In this document: positions 18,121 through 26,241 of the stretch, piece by piece
How positions within the stretch are numbered: the stretch's first letter is position 1
Layout of the letters: the number at the start of each line of letters is the position of its first letter
Source of the DNA: Acinetobacter lanii
Lineage (GTDB): Bacteria > Pseudomonadota > Gammaproteobacteria > Pseudomonadales > Moraxellaceae
Assembly (NCBI RefSeq): GCF_011578285.1
Contig: NZ_CP049916.1
Location: 2,294,001-2,358,000 of the forward strand
DNA length: 64,000 nt
Direction: 5' to 3'
Notes under the pieces: generated by a model
The model's database searches: none
What the model was told of the DNA's origin: nothing
Seen by the model: the letters and a program-made list of their open reading frames with translations, nothing else
Translations under genes and position numbers: made by a program

Positions 18121-18828
18121 TCAAAGCTCCTGAATTTCTATCTCCTGATCTCGCACCACAAATCGCACATCCACATTGGCAAACTTCATTCCATAAACAC
18201 GCTCAGGATCATTCTGATATGCAGGTCGTGGGTCGAGTGACAATACTTGTTCAAGCTCACCAATCAATTGAAGCGTAATGTGATGTTTAGCCACTAAGCC
18301 ATCTCGTGTCTCAGCAGCAGCTTCTGACCAAATGACTTTCTTACGAACAGGTTCATCTTGAGCATAACCACTGTGCGCATCCATGACCGCATCTGAATAT
18401 TGAATATAGGGTTTAATGTCCAATATAGGCGTGCCATTCAACAAGTCACTGCCTGTCACATATAGCCGAACCGATTTTCCCACTTTTTCAACTTTTTTAA
18501 ACTGAACCACTGAAAGCCCTAAAGGTGATGGTCGGTACATACTGCGTGTCGCAAACACCCCTATTTTTTGATTTCCGCCTAATCGTGGTGGACGCACTTG
18601 AGGTCGAAATTTAGCAGTATCCTGTTGATTTTTATTGTCATGAAACTGCCAAATCAACCACAAATGACTAAATGCCTCAATTCCCTCAAATGCCAATAGA
18701 TCATTATAAGGTTCAACCATGTCAATATAGGATTCGACATTGACCAAATTGGGTTGTCTTGGAATGCCAAACTTTTCCTGATAAGGCGACTGCATATACC
18801 CAATAATCGGCATTTTAAGTTCAGACAT
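18121..18828 (-). CDS. trmO: tRNA (t6A37) N6-methyltransferase TrmO
   Basis: 235 residues. The YaeB/TrmO (TsaA) fold methylates N6-threonylcarbamoyladenosine at position 37 of certain tRNAs using SAM. Visible signatures are the start MPIIGYMQSPYQEKFGIPRQ and the segments FSHLWLIWQFH, RPPRLGGNQKIGVFATRS and YRPSPLGLSVV, then LNGTPILDIKPYI. The ATG at 18828 is preferred over a TTG at 18852. It is monocistronic and divergent from fpr. Confidence 0.93.
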   Translation of the reverse strand: MSELKMPIIGYMQSPYQEKFGIPRQPNLVNVESYIDMVEPYNDLLAFEGIEAFSHLWLIWQFHDNKNQQDTAKFRPQVRPPRLGGNQKIGVFATRSMYRPSPLGLSVVQFKKVEKVGKSVRLYVTGSDLLNGTPILDIKPYIQYSDAVMDAHSGYAQDEPVRKKVIWSEAAAETRDGLVAKHHITLQLIGELEQVLSLDPRPAYQNDPERVYGMKFANVDVRFVVRDQEIEIQEL

Positions 18829-18886
18829 AATCACTTTTTCTGATAAGTTCAATTAAATATATTCAGTTTATAGAGAATGTTTTTAG

Positions 18887-18910
18887 ATTAGAATAGTAAG
18901 CTGTTCTAAT
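18887..18910. promoter_or_regulatory. imperfect palindrome in the trmO-fpr divergent promoter region
   Basis: Arms ATTAGAATAG and CTGTTCTAAT (one mismatch) are separated by four bases, about 25 bp before the fpr ATG. It is a candidate operator; the regulator is unknown. Confidence 0.4.
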
Positions 18911-18933
18911 TTGATAATTTATTGAGACCTTTA

Positions 18934-19713
18934 ATGGCTGCTTTCAACGTCGAAAAGATTACTCACGTACACCACTGGAATGACACTTTATTCAGTTTTA
19001 AAACAACGCGTGACACTGCGCTACGTTTTAAAAATGGTCAATTTGTGATGATTGGACTGGAAGTAAATGGTAAGCCTTTAATGCGTGCTTATTCTATTGC
19101 GAGTGCTAACTACGAAGAAGAGTTAGAGTTTTTCTCTATTAAAGTTCCAGATGGTCCATTAACTTCAATTTTGCAAAAAGTTAAAGTGGGCGATGAAATT
19201 TTGGTTTCTAAGAAACCAACAGGAACTTTGGTTCTTGATGACTTGAACCCAGGTAAAAACCTCTACCTTCTTTCTTCAGGTACCGGTCTTGCTCCTTTCC
19301 TTTCTACGATTCGTGACCCTGAAACCTACGAACGTTTTGAAAAGATTATCGTTGTTCACGGTACACGTTTTGTTTCTGAGTTGGCCTACCAAGATTTGAT
19401 CTTGAATGAAATTCCAAATCATGAATTCTTCGGTGAATTGGGCGCGAAAGAAAAATTAGTGTACTACCCAACCGTAACCCGTGAAGAGTTCCATACTCAA
19501 GGTCGTGTAACCACTGCCATTGAGTCTGGTCAATTGTTCGAAAAAATCGGTTTACCACGTTTTAACCCTGAAACGGATCGTGCAATGCTTTGCGGTAGCC
19601 CTGCATTCTTGGATGATGTTGCAGCGTTACTTGATCAACATGGTCTAAAAGAATCGCCAAAAATGGGTGTACTGGGTGACTACGTGATCGAACGTGCATT
19701 CGTTGAAAAATAA
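18934..19713 (+). CDS. fpr: ferredoxin/flavodoxin-NADP+ reductase
   Basis: 259 residues. FAD enzyme that moves electrons between NADPH and ferredoxin or flavodoxin. The FAD-binding RAYSIASANYEEELEFF motif (about residue 50) is followed by the NADP-binding segment LLSSGTGLAPFLSTIRDPE (about 110) and VHGTR, then MLCGSPAFLDD. The C-terminus YVIERAFVEK is typical of bacterial class I Fpr, whose tail residues stack on FAD. The ATG at 18934 starts MAAFNVEKITHVHHW; the earlier TTG at 18922 is rejected. A strong terminator follows. Confidence 0.95.
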   Translation: MAAFNVEKITHVHHWNDTLFSFKTTRDTALRFKNGQFVMIGLEVNGKPLMRAYSIASANYEEELEFFSIKVPDGPLTSILQKVKVGDEILVSKKPTGTLVLDDLNPGKNLYLLSSGTGLAPFLSTIRDPETYERFEKIIVVHGTRFVSELAYQDLILNEIPNHEFFGELGAKEKLVYYPTVTREEFHTQGRVTTAIESGQLFEKIGLPRFNPETDRAMLCGSPAFLDDVAALLDQHGLKESPKMGVLGDYVIERAFVEK

Positions 19714-19730
19714 GATTTTAAATCTTAGAT

Positions 19731-19760
19731 AAAAAACCGAGCTATTGAGCTCGGTTTTTT
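19731..19760. terminator. bidirectional terminator between fpr and arsH
   Basis: Perfect stem AAAAAACCGAGCT/GAGCTCGGTTTTTT-type hairpin with A- and T-runs on both sides. It serves both convergent genes. Confidence 0.88.
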
Positions 19761-19833
19761 TATGCGCTCTCTTAAGGAATCTCAAAAATTCATGTTCATA
19801 TGTGTTTATTGAGCTTCAAAAAAAATTTATCGA

Positions 19834-20538
19834 TTACAGAGAACGCTGATTGACACGTTTAGATAAGGCTTCGGCTGACTCTTTACGTTCAGAATATCGA
19901 TCTGTTAACAAGCCAGCTTGACCGCGCGTTAATAAAGTGAATTTATATAATTCTTCCATCACATCTACAACACGATCTAAATAACTCGACGGCTTCATCG
20001 TGCCATCTTCTTCAAACTCCATATAGGCTTTGGCGATGGAAGATTGATTTGGGATGGTGATCATGCGCATCCAACGCCCCAATATCCGCATTTGATTGAC
20101 GGCATTAAACGACTGTGAACCTCCACTGACTTGCATCAGCGCTAAAGTTTTACCTTGGGTCGCACGTATTGCACCTGCCGCCAATGGAATCCAATCAATC
20201 TGTGCTTTTAAAATCGAGCTCATTGCTCCATGTCGCTCAGGGGAACACCACACCATCCCCTCAGCCCATGCCAAGTGTTCATACAATTCAACCACTTTCG
20301 GATGGCTCGTTTCGGCATCTTCGGGCAAAGGTAAGCCTTGAGGATGGAAAATTTTGACTTCTGCACCTAAGTGTTCGAGAATTTTTCCTGCTTGCAATAC
20401 AGCCAAACGACTATAAGAACGTTCACGATTTGAGCCGTATAACAGCAAAATGCGTGGAGGATGTGGCAGCGCTTTGGCTTGTACTTGCTCAAAAGTCGGT
20501 GGGGATAATAAATCTAAATCAATATGCGCTAAACTCAT
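19834..20538 (-). CDS. arsH: arsenical resistance protein ArsH (NADPH-dependent FMN flavoprotein)
   Basis: 234 residues. The flavodoxin-like fold has the FMN phosphate loop [17 protein letters not shown] (about 29-45). EYHG-type contacts appear as [20 protein letters not shown], and the flavin loop as [15 protein letters not shown]. In other bacteria ArsH oxidises trivalent organoarsenicals such as methyl-As(III). It is the last gene of the ars operon, about 100 bp after acr3, and that gap can fold into a long stem-loop. Confidence 0.94.
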   Translation of the reverse strand: MSLAHIDLDLLSPPTFEQVQAKALPHPPRILLLYGSNRERSYSRLAVLQAGKILEHLGAEVKIFHPQGLPLPEDAETSHPKVVELYEHLAWAEGMVWCSPERHGAMSSILKAQIDWIPLAAGAIRATQGKTLALMQVSGGSQSFNAVNQMRILGRWMRMITIPNQSSIAKAYMEFEEDGTMKPSSYLDRVVDVMEELYKFTLLTRGQAGLLTDRYSERKESAEALSKRVNQRSL

Positions 20539-20575
20539 GACACACTCTACAATATCAGCTGAACGAAATAGGTTG

Positions 20576-20628
20576 AGGAAATAAAGCTAGGCAGCACATG
20601 ACTTTGCCCTATATCAACTTTATTTCCT
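20576..20628 (-). other. long stem-loop between acr3 and arsH
   Basis: AGGAAATAAAG and CTTTATTTCCT form an 11-bp stem, with an inner GGCA/TGCC pairing. There is no T-run. It may limit readthrough or protect the upstream mRNA; the role is inferred. Confidence 0.45.
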
Positions 20629-20637
20629 ATAGAAAAG

Positions 20638-21693
20638 TTACTCTGCTTCTAGAAAATATTTTTTTCTAAGCCAAAGCGAAACACTGACCAAAGCAATCAG
20701 AACCGGTACTTCGACTAAAGGCCCAATAATGGTCGTGAATGCAATTGGTGAGGCAATACCAAAACTGGCAATAGCAACGGCCAAAGCCAATTCAAAATTA
20801 TTGCCTGCTGCAGTAAAAGAAATGGCTGTGGTTTTGGCATAGTTATTACCCATCCAACGACTCATAAAGAAACTGAGCAAGAACATCAGCACAAAATAAA
20901 TCGTCAAAGGCAATGCGATACGTAACACATCCAGTGGTAAACCAATCACATCTGCGCCTTTTAAGCTAAACATCGCCACAATGGTGAACAGTAAAGCGAT
21001 TAAGCTCAGTGGGCTAATTTTGGGTAAAAATTGATTTTGATACCATTTCAGACCTTTGCGTTTTACCAAAGATTGTCGAGTCAGATAACCCAATACAAAC
21101 GGAATGCCTAAATACACCAACACGGCCTGACTGATGGTTGCAAAACTGACATCGATCACTTGGCCTTCAACACCAAAATAAGGCGGTAATACAGTTAAAA
21201 ATAACCATGCATAACTGCTAAAAAACAAGATTTGGAAAATACTATTAAATGCGACCAAAGCTGCCACATATTGGTTGTCACCACAGGCCAAATTGTTCCA
21301 AACCAAGACCATGGCAATACAGCGTGCCAATCCAATTAAAATCAAACCCGTCATATATTCGGGATAGTGCTGTAAAAATAAAATCGCCAATGCAAACATT
21401 AAACACGGTGCGATTAGCCAGTTTTGCACCAAAGACAGTAGCAAAGTTCTTTTATCTTCAAAAACCTGAGGCAAAGCGCGATAATCAACTTTGGCCAAAG
21501 GTGGATACATCATCACGATTAATCCAATGGCAATGGGAAGATTGACACTGCCCCAATTCATGCGGTTTAACCCTGTCGAAACCGCAGGTAAAAACATGGA
21601 GATCAGAATTCCGAACCCCATCGCCAAGAAAATCCATAGGGTTAAATGGCGATCTAAAAAGGAAAGCTTGGAGTTTTTTTCGGTATTTTTCAT
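20638..21693 (-). CDS. acr3: arsenite efflux transporter, ACR3 family
   Basis: 351 residues with about ten membrane helices. Extrudes As(OH)3/arsenite using the proton gradient. ACR3 family signs are [17 protein letters not shown] at the start, then [20 protein letters not shown] (about 125), which holds the conserved functional Cys, and [20 protein letters not shown] late in the protein, with the conserved Glu. It is not of the larger ArsB type, although such genes are often named arsB. It lies 28 bp downstream of arsC. Confidence 0.94.
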   Translation of the reverse strand: MKNTEKNSKLSFLDRHLTLWIFLAMGFGILISMFLPAVSTGLNRMNWGSVNLPIAIGLIVMMYPPLAKVDYRALPQVFEDKRTLLLSLVQNWLIAPCLMFALAILFLQHYPEYMTGLILIGLARCIAMVLVWNNLACGDNQYVAALVAFNSIFQILFFSSYAWLFLTVLPPYFGVEGQVIDVSFATISQAVLVYLGIPFVLGYLTRQSLVKRKGLKWYQNQFLPKISPLSLIALLFTIVAMFSLKGADVIGLPLDVLRIALPLTIYFVLMFLLSFFMSRWMGNNYAKTTAISFTAAGNNFELALAVAIASFGIASPIAFTTIIGPLVEVPVLIALVSVSLWLRKKYFLEAE

Positions 21694-21721
21694 GATTTTT
21701 TGATATCTACAAAGTTTAAAA

Positions 21722-22195
21722 TCAGTCGATTTTGGCGATCATTTCAAATGAATCGCGCAATTCTTGTTCAGATAAATCATTGAATTTGAGTGAAAATAAC
21801 GCATCAAATCTGCGTTTTATATGCTCAACCGTCTGTATAAAGGCCTGCATTTTTTCAGCTTCATCCACATCTAAATGCGAAGGATCTTCAAGTTGCCAGT
21901 GTGTTTTTATCGCTTGACCGAGATACACAGGACAGGCTTCAGCAGCGGCAGAGCTGCATACAGTGACCACCACATCGGGTGAAAATCGTTCACAATCTTG
22001 CATCGATTTACTGGACAAACCTTGTGTAGAAATACCTAAATTTTCTAAGGTTTTTAAAGTGAGCGGATGTACTTTTCCAGAAGGCTGACTCCCCGCACTA
22101 TAGGCATAGAAACCTTCAGGCGAACGCGCATTAAACAGCGCTTCAGACAAAATACTGCGACAACTATTGCCTGTACATAAAAATAGAAATTTCAT
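21722..22195 (-). CDS. arsC: arsenate reductase, low-MW phosphatase type (thioredoxin-coupled)
   Basis: 157 residues. Reduces arsenate to arsenite. The P-loop CTGNSCRS is at residues 7-14 (nucleophile Cys 7), and Cys 80 and Cys 88 ([15 protein letters not shown]) are positioned like the redox relay of Staphylococcus aureus ArsC. The catalytic Asp region is WQLEDPSH. The set of three cysteines points to thioredoxin rather than glutaredoxin coupling. The gene starts 14 bp after arsR. Confidence 0.93.
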   Translation of the reverse strand: MKFLFLCTGNSCRSILSEALFNARSPEGFYAYSAGSQPSGKVHPLTLKTLENLGISTQGLSSKSMQDCERFSPDVVVTVCSSAAAEACPVYLGQAIKTHWQLEDPSHLDVDEAEKMQAFIQTVEHIKRRFDALFSLKFNDLSEQELRDSFEMIAKID

Positions 22196-22208
22196 AAATT
22201 CAGCATCC

Positions 22209-22532
22209 TTATTCGCAGCAAGTATTTGTTTTATAATTGCTAATTTCTAAGTTTCTCAAACCCTCATGGGTTTGCAAGGTTTGTGTTAGAACCGCCAAGC
22301 ACCATGCAGGTAACTGATCGTGTAGCCGGTAATACACCCACTGCCCTTGACGTCGATCTTGTAAAATTTTATGGCTACGCAGTAAAGCCAAGTGCCGTGA
22401 AATTTTCGGTTGGCTTAGCGCTAAAATTTCGGTGAATTCACAGACACAGCATTCCGTTTTTTTCAGCACCAACATCAGCAAATCTAATCGTGTTTGATCG
22501 GATAAGCACTTAAAAAAATCTACTTGATTCAT
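22209..22532 (-). CDS. arsR: ArsR-family arsenic-responsive repressor
   Basis: 107 residues from the ATG at 22532 (22535 adds one Met). A winged helix with the DNA-recognition helix ALSQPKISRHLALLRSH and a thiolate site CCVC at about 28-31 (ECCVCEFTEIL), which matches the classic ELCVCDL arsenite site. More cysteines lie at the C-terminus (TNTCCE). A longer frame from 22559 would start inside the palindrome that is probably its operator, so the shorter start is chosen. First gene of arsR-arsC-acr3-arsH; autorepression is expected for the family. Confidence 0.92.
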   Translation of the reverse strand: MNQVDFFKCLSDQTRLDLLMLVLKKTECCVCEFTEILALSQPKISRHLALLRSHKILQDRRQGQWVYYRLHDQLPAWCLAVLTQTLQTHEGLRNLEISNYKTNTCCE

Positions 22533-22535
22533 CAT

Positions 22536-22563
22536 ATATATGGATATTCGTATTTTCATATAT
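22536..22563. promoter_or_regulatory. probable ArsR operator
   Basis: Inverted repeat ATATATG...CATATAT with a 14-base centre, directly in front of arsR. The location and symmetry fit an autoregulatory site. Confidence 0.5.
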
Positions 22564-23180
22564 CATAGACAAAATTTGACGCTTTGGGTGAATGATGTTG
22601 ATCAAAATTTTGACGAATTCCGACTTTTTTACTAGGTTGAATATATTTTTCAATCACTTATCATAAAGCCATATTCTTTATATGCCTTTGTGAATATCAT
22701 GAGTATGACTCAACTAAAGGAACTTTCCTCTCTTGCAGGTGCACTGAAAAATTTGCGTTACGTTTTTGCCCATGGTGCGTATACAGCTTATACAGACCAA
22801 CCGCACAACAGTTTCCAGAATCTGCCAATGATGCGATTGATGAAAACAGTAAAGTTTAGGATGTAGCAAGTTATACGCAGCATATTCGTTTTGATGATCA
22901 TCAAACCTGTGTTGCTCAATGTCCAATTGAGTGCACCGTGCCTCATCTTGAACAGATTCAGAGGAATAACAATGAGTTCGAAATTTTAAAGTCTTGTATT
23001 TACTTGGTTCTTTTAAAAAACATTGAAATTGGAACATTCTTTGCATGATGTATTTACAAAGAATGAAATCTAAGAAATGCCTTGGGGAAAGTAAAACAAT
23101 AAGGGCGAAAACAAAAAAAGTATGATTTATAAAGACAATAAAACCGAAATTAAAATAACAACAAAGAAAAAGAGGAAAAA
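22564..23180. other. gene-poor stretch between ars operon and ahpF
   Basis: No intact gene. It holds a plus-strand reading frame interrupted by one stop (see the pseudogene entry) and an A-rich tract at about 23080-23180. The long minus-strand frame across 22714-23265 lacks an ATG and is overlapped by terminator-like hairpins, so I do not call it. Confidence 0.55.
22735..23050 (+). pseudogene. possible decayed coding remnant, family not recognised
   Basis: The plus frame reads about 41 codons (containing FCPWCVYSLYRPTAQQFPES and DAIDENSKV), meets a TAG at 22857-22859, then reads on for about 63 codons (DVASYTQHIRFDDHQTCVAQ, then CPIECTVPHLEQIQ) to a TGA near 23048. Composition on both sides of the stop looks protein-like, with clustered Cys and His. 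There is no plausible start in this frame; an ATG at 22699 is in another frame. I cannot name a family. It could be a decayed oxidoreductase or metal-related gene next to ars, or chance. Confidence 0.25.
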
Positions 23181-23183
23181 AAG

Positions 23184-23220
23184 TTGCTTGCTCATATGCT
23201 TGGGGACATATGGGCAAGCA
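23184..23220 (-). terminator. stem-loop with T-tract on minus strand (third hairpin after ahpF)
   Basis: Stem TGCTTGC.CATATG/CATATG.GCAAGCA with one internal mismatch, followed on the minus strand by a run of T. Terminator-like. Confidence 0.6.
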
Positions 23221-23240
23221 GCACATCCAGAGGTAAAAAA

Positions 23241-23273
23241 AAGGAGCTTGGGTGTTAGCGCCCAAAGCTCCTT
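23241..23273 (-). terminator. intrinsic terminator (second hairpin after ahpF)
   Basis: AAGGAGCTT/AAGCTCCTT plus GGG/CCC with one bulged A, flanked by A on one side and about nine T on the minus strand. Confidence 0.7.
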
Positions 23274-23280
23274 AAAAAAA

Positions 23281-23301
23281 GAATATTGAACTTCAATATT
23301 C
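23281..23301. repeat. 21-bp perfect palindrome
   Basis: GAATATTGAA/TTCAATATTC around a single C, between two terminator-like hairpins downstream of ahpF. Confidence 0.6.
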
Positions 23302-23318
23302 CATACAACTTAAAACTA

Positions 23319-23358
23319 GATCAGTGTGTTGATCTATAACAAATCAAACACACTGATC
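23319..23358 (-). terminator. stem-loop immediately after ahpF
   Basis: Stem ATCAGTGTGTTGAT/ATCAAACACACTGAT with one mismatch and a nine-base loop, 23 bp beyond the ahpF stop. The T-run is weak, so it may be an mRNA-stabilising or processing hairpin. Confidence 0.55.
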
Positions 23359-23380
23359 ATTTTCTTTTCATCCAATCAGC

Positions 23381-24946
23381 TTACTGACCTGAGCGAATGA
23401 TGTAATCAAAAGCTGACAGTGATGCTTTTGCACCTTCACCAGTGGCAATGATGATTTGTTTGTATGGCACTGTGGTACAGTCACCGGCAGCAAATACACC
23501 TTTGACATTGGTTTCATTACGTTCGTTAATCACAATCTCACCACGTTTAGACAATTCAACTGGTGAGTCTTTTAAGAAGTCCGTATTTGGCAATAAACCA
23601 ATTTGTACGAAAATCCCTGCAAGCTCTACAGTATGCTCTTCATCAGTCGCACGGTCTTTGTATTTAAGTGCAGTGACTTGTGAACCATCACCGACCACTT
23701 CAGTCGACAAGGCATTCATGATCACTGTAGTGTTTGGCAAGCTGTTGAGTTTGTCTTGAAGCACTTGGTCAGCACGGAGTTTAGTATCAAACTCAACTAA
23801 AGTTACGTGTTCAACAATACCCGCAAGGTCAATCGCTGCTTCAACACCTGAGTTACCCCCACCAATCACAGCAACACGTTTGCCTTTGAACAGTGGACCA
23901 TCACAGTGTGGGCAATATGCGACACCACGAGTTTTGTATTCTTTCTCACCTGGTACATTCATTTCTCTCCAACGTGCACCTGTAGATAAGATGACGGTTT
24001 TCGATTCAAGTTTTGCACCGTTTTCTAAGGTCACTTCCACCAAACCATTTGCAGTTTCATCCGCACCTTTGATGCTCGATACTTTTTGCAGATTCATGAT
24101 GTCCACACCGTACTCACGTACATGGGCTTCCATTTCTGCTGCAAACTTAGGGCCTTGCGTTTTTTGGATCGAAGTATAGTTTTCGATATCCATGGTATCC
24201 ATCACCTGACCGCCAAAGCGTTCAGCCACGATACCAGTTTTAATGCCTTTACGAGCAGCGTAGATTGCAGAGGTATTCCCTGCAGGGCCGCCACCAATTA
24301 CAAGCACATCAAAGGACTCTTTGGCATTGAGTTTTTCAGCGTCTTTCGCTGCTGCGCCTGTATCCAATTTGGCAATGATTTCTTCCAATGTCATACGACC
24401 TTGACCGATGTGTTCACCGTTTTGGAACAACATAGGTACTGCCATGATTTTGCGTTCTTCAACTTCGTCTTGGAAGAATGCGCCATCAATCATGGTTGCA
24501 GTTGTGTCTGGGTTATAAATTGCGATCAAGTTTAAGGCTTGAACCACGTCAGGGCAGTTATGGCAACTCAGTGATACGAATACATCAAAATCAGACGTTA
24601 AGTTTAGACCTTTGATTTGCGCCAAAACTTCGTCAGAGACTTTAGGTGCATAGCCTGAAACTTGTAGCAATGCCAAGATCAATGAAGTGAACTCGTGACC
24701 CATTGGTAGGCCTGCGAAGTTTACACGGGGTTGTTCCCCCACTTTTGCAATCCCAAAGCTTGGAGCACGTTTATTTGTACCATCGAAGCGAGCAGTGACT
24801 TGTGGAGATAGAGCAGCCACTTCAGTCACTAATTCTTTAATTTTGTCTGATTTGTCAGAACCATTTAAAGTGGCAACGATTTCGATTGGGCTTTCTAAGC
24901 GTTCAAGAAGTGTTTTTAATTGCGCTGAAGTATTTTGATCTAACAT
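23381..24946 (-). CDS. ahpF: alkyl hydroperoxide reductase subunit F
   Basis: 521 residues. FAD/NADH flavoprotein that recycles AhpC. The N-terminal tandem thioredoxin fold carries the disulfide CHNC at residues 128-131. A thioredoxin-reductase-like body follows, with [17 protein letters not shown] (FAD), the redox CPHC (in [17 protein letters not shown]), a second dinucleotide motif [15 protein letters not shown] and the C-terminal GVFAAGDCT. All parts are present. The ATG at 24946 follows a good GGAG site; the TTG at 24961 is rejected. ahpC is not adjacent, so its partner must be encoded elsewhere. The family is usually OxyR-controlled, but I could not pick out a clear OxyR site. Confidence 0.96.
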   Translation of the reverse strand: MLDQNTSAQLKTLLERLESPIEIVATLNGSDKSDKIKELVTEVAALSPQVTARFDGTNKRAPSFGIAKVGEQPRVNFAGLPMGHEFTSLILALLQVSGYAPKVSDEVLAQIKGLNLTSDFDVFVSLSCHNCPDVVQALNLIAIYNPDTTATMIDGAFFQDEVEERKIMAVPMLFQNGEHIGQGRMTLEEIIAKLDTGAAAKDAEKLNAKESFDVLVIGGGPAGNTSAIYAARKGIKTGIVAERFGGQVMDTMDIENYTSIQKTQGPKFAAEMEAHVREYGVDIMNLQKVSSIKGADETANGLVEVTLENGAKLESKTVILSTGARWREMNVPGEKEYKTRGVAYCPHCDGPLFKGKRVAVIGGGNSGVEAAIDLAGIVEHVTLVEFDTKLRADQVLQDKLNSLPNTTVIMNALSTEVVGDGSQVTALKYKDRATDEEHTVELAGIFVQIGLLPNTDFLKDSPVELSKRGEIVINERNETNVKGVFAAGDCTTVPYKQIIIATGEGAKASLSAFDYIIRSGQ

Positions 24947-25536
24947 TGCTAACGTCTCCAAAGGAGTTAATATTTATTTGATAAGTGCACTATAAGCCCA
25001 TTTATTAAATAGAGGAAACAGGTTGTTTTTATAAGTAGCATCGTAAAATTAGATGATTGGTGCATTTAGACGATTTCAACAAACTTCATCACATCCTTGA
25101 TCAACTTATAGAACGATCTGTTCTGTATTTCAGTCTATGCGAACCGTTAAAACACTTTTAAGCTGATTCAATGTTTCCAAAAAAGGACGCTGAATGACAT
25201 GTCATTTCAATTAAGTTTTTCCAGCGCAAGCATTTAAAACTATGATTTTCATGAGTTAAGTAAACTGCCTAATCGAATCAGCTGATCGATCGGCATCTTG
25301 CCACGTTTTTTTAAGAAAAAATTCAGAATACTTAGATTTAATACGGTGTTTAGTCTTAGATCTCATTTTGAGCCTAACAGCGATTTTCAATGCTTTGTTG
25401 AATATGTTGCAGAGATTTAAAAGCATCATCAATGATCAAGCATTTCTGTTTACATATACGCATAGATATGATGATTTTCTTCAAAACTAAAGATGCAGCA
25501 AGGCATAACCATCTACAGCAACACGAGTGATTAAAA
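24947..25536. other. 590-bp gap upstream of ahpF, regulatory plus possible decayed ORF
   Basis: It contains the ahpF promoter region, a 14-bp perfect palindrome AATGACATGTCATT at 25193-25206, and a frameshifted minus-strand reading frame (separate entry). No intact gene or structured RNA is seen. Confidence 0.5.
25249..25463 (-). pseudogene. possible frameshifted small gene, unknown
   Basis: From the ATG at 25463 a 29-codon frame (MRICKQKCLIIDDAFKSLQH, then IQQSIENRC) ends at a TAG at 25374-25376. A different frame resumes and runs across an A7 tract to a TGA at 25249, ending FFLKKRGKMPIDQLIRLGSL then LNS. Both pieces look protein-like. I do not recognise a family. It may be a decayed gene or coincidence. 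Confidence 0.2.
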
Positions 25537-26142
25537 ATGAAAATAGAATTTGTATTTGATATTGTTTATCCCATGAGTTATGTCGCATTCCAAAAATTGA
25601 AAAAAAATTGGAATCAACAAACCGCTTCTCGTATTGAACTTCTCCCCGTTCAAGTGGTGCCTGAAATTCCTGAACAAGGCTTAGATATTTTAAATTATCT
25701 GACCGAAAAGTACGGCTCAGTCGCAGCACAGCGCAAACTGGAAATGACCAAATTCGCTGCCTATAGTGAAGATGTGGTGGTCGATATTGAACATATGAAG
25801 CGCATGCCCAACAGCAAGTTGGCGCATCAAGCCATTTTAGCATTGGATAATACACTCGACCAATTTGCACTGACCCAAGCCCTGTTCCATGCCCTATTTG
25901 CACATGGCAAAGACATTGCCAACCCTGAAGTGCTGAAACAGATCATTGAAGGTATCGGTTTAGATGGCGCGCATTTACTCCGTTCGATTCAGCACAAAGA
26001 CATTGCAGATCATCAACAAGAAGTCACCCGTTATGTAAAGAGCTTGGGGGGGCATCCGATTCCCTATTTTATTGTAGATGGCAAAATTTCCGATGAAACC
26101 TTTTCCACTCAAGAGCTGAAAAAGATTTTACAAGCCAGTTAA
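25537..26142 (+). CDS. DsbA-fold family protein (FrnE/HCCA-isomerase-like) lacking active-site cysteines
   Basis: 201 residues of DsbA-like thioredoxin fold. The N-terminus MKIEFVFDIVYPMSYVAFQK occupies the position where FrnE-type oxidoreductases carry CPWC, but no cysteine is present here. The central helical insert and the C-terminal GGHPIPYFIVDGK (cis-Pro loop, about 175) are intact. It therefore cannot be a dithiol oxidase and may instead act like the 2-hydroxychromene-2-carboxylate isomerase or GST-kappa branch, which uses glutathione or serine chemistry. There is no signal peptide, so it is cytoplasmic. Its own terminator follows. Confidence 0.82.
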   Translation: MKIEFVFDIVYPMSYVAFQKLKKNWNQQTASRIELLPVQVVPEIPEQGLDILNYLTEKYGSVAAQRKLEMTKFAAYSEDVVVDIEHMKRMPNSKLAHQAILALDNTLDQFALTQALFHALFAHGKDIANPEVLKQIIEGIGLDGAHLLRSIQHKDIADHQQEVTRYVKSLGGHPIPYFIVDGKISDETFSTQELKKILQAS

Positions 26143-26181
26143 ACGACGCTAAAAAAATGACGCCATCCATTGCAATAAAAA

Positions 26182-26212
26182 AGCCTCAACATCATCTGAT
26201 ATTGAGGCTCTT
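26182..26212. terminator. bidirectional terminator
   Basis: Stem AGCCTCAA/TTGAGGCT with a 12-base loop, and T-runs on both strands. It lies between the DsbA-like gene and the end of the TelA operon. Confidence 0.82.
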
Positions 26213-26241
26213 TTATTTTTAGGATTAAAATTACTAGCAGA

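Noticed and set aside
22536..22559. Longer ArsR start (MKIRISIYMMNQ)
   Set aside because: It would begin inside the inverted repeat that is the likely operator; the shorter ATG at 22532-22535 matches the family start.
22714..23265. 183-codon minus-strand ORF between ars and ahpF
   Set aside because: It begins at a TTG without a ribosome-binding site, runs through two terminator-like hairpins, and its translation has an odd Cys/Phe-rich, unpatterned composition.
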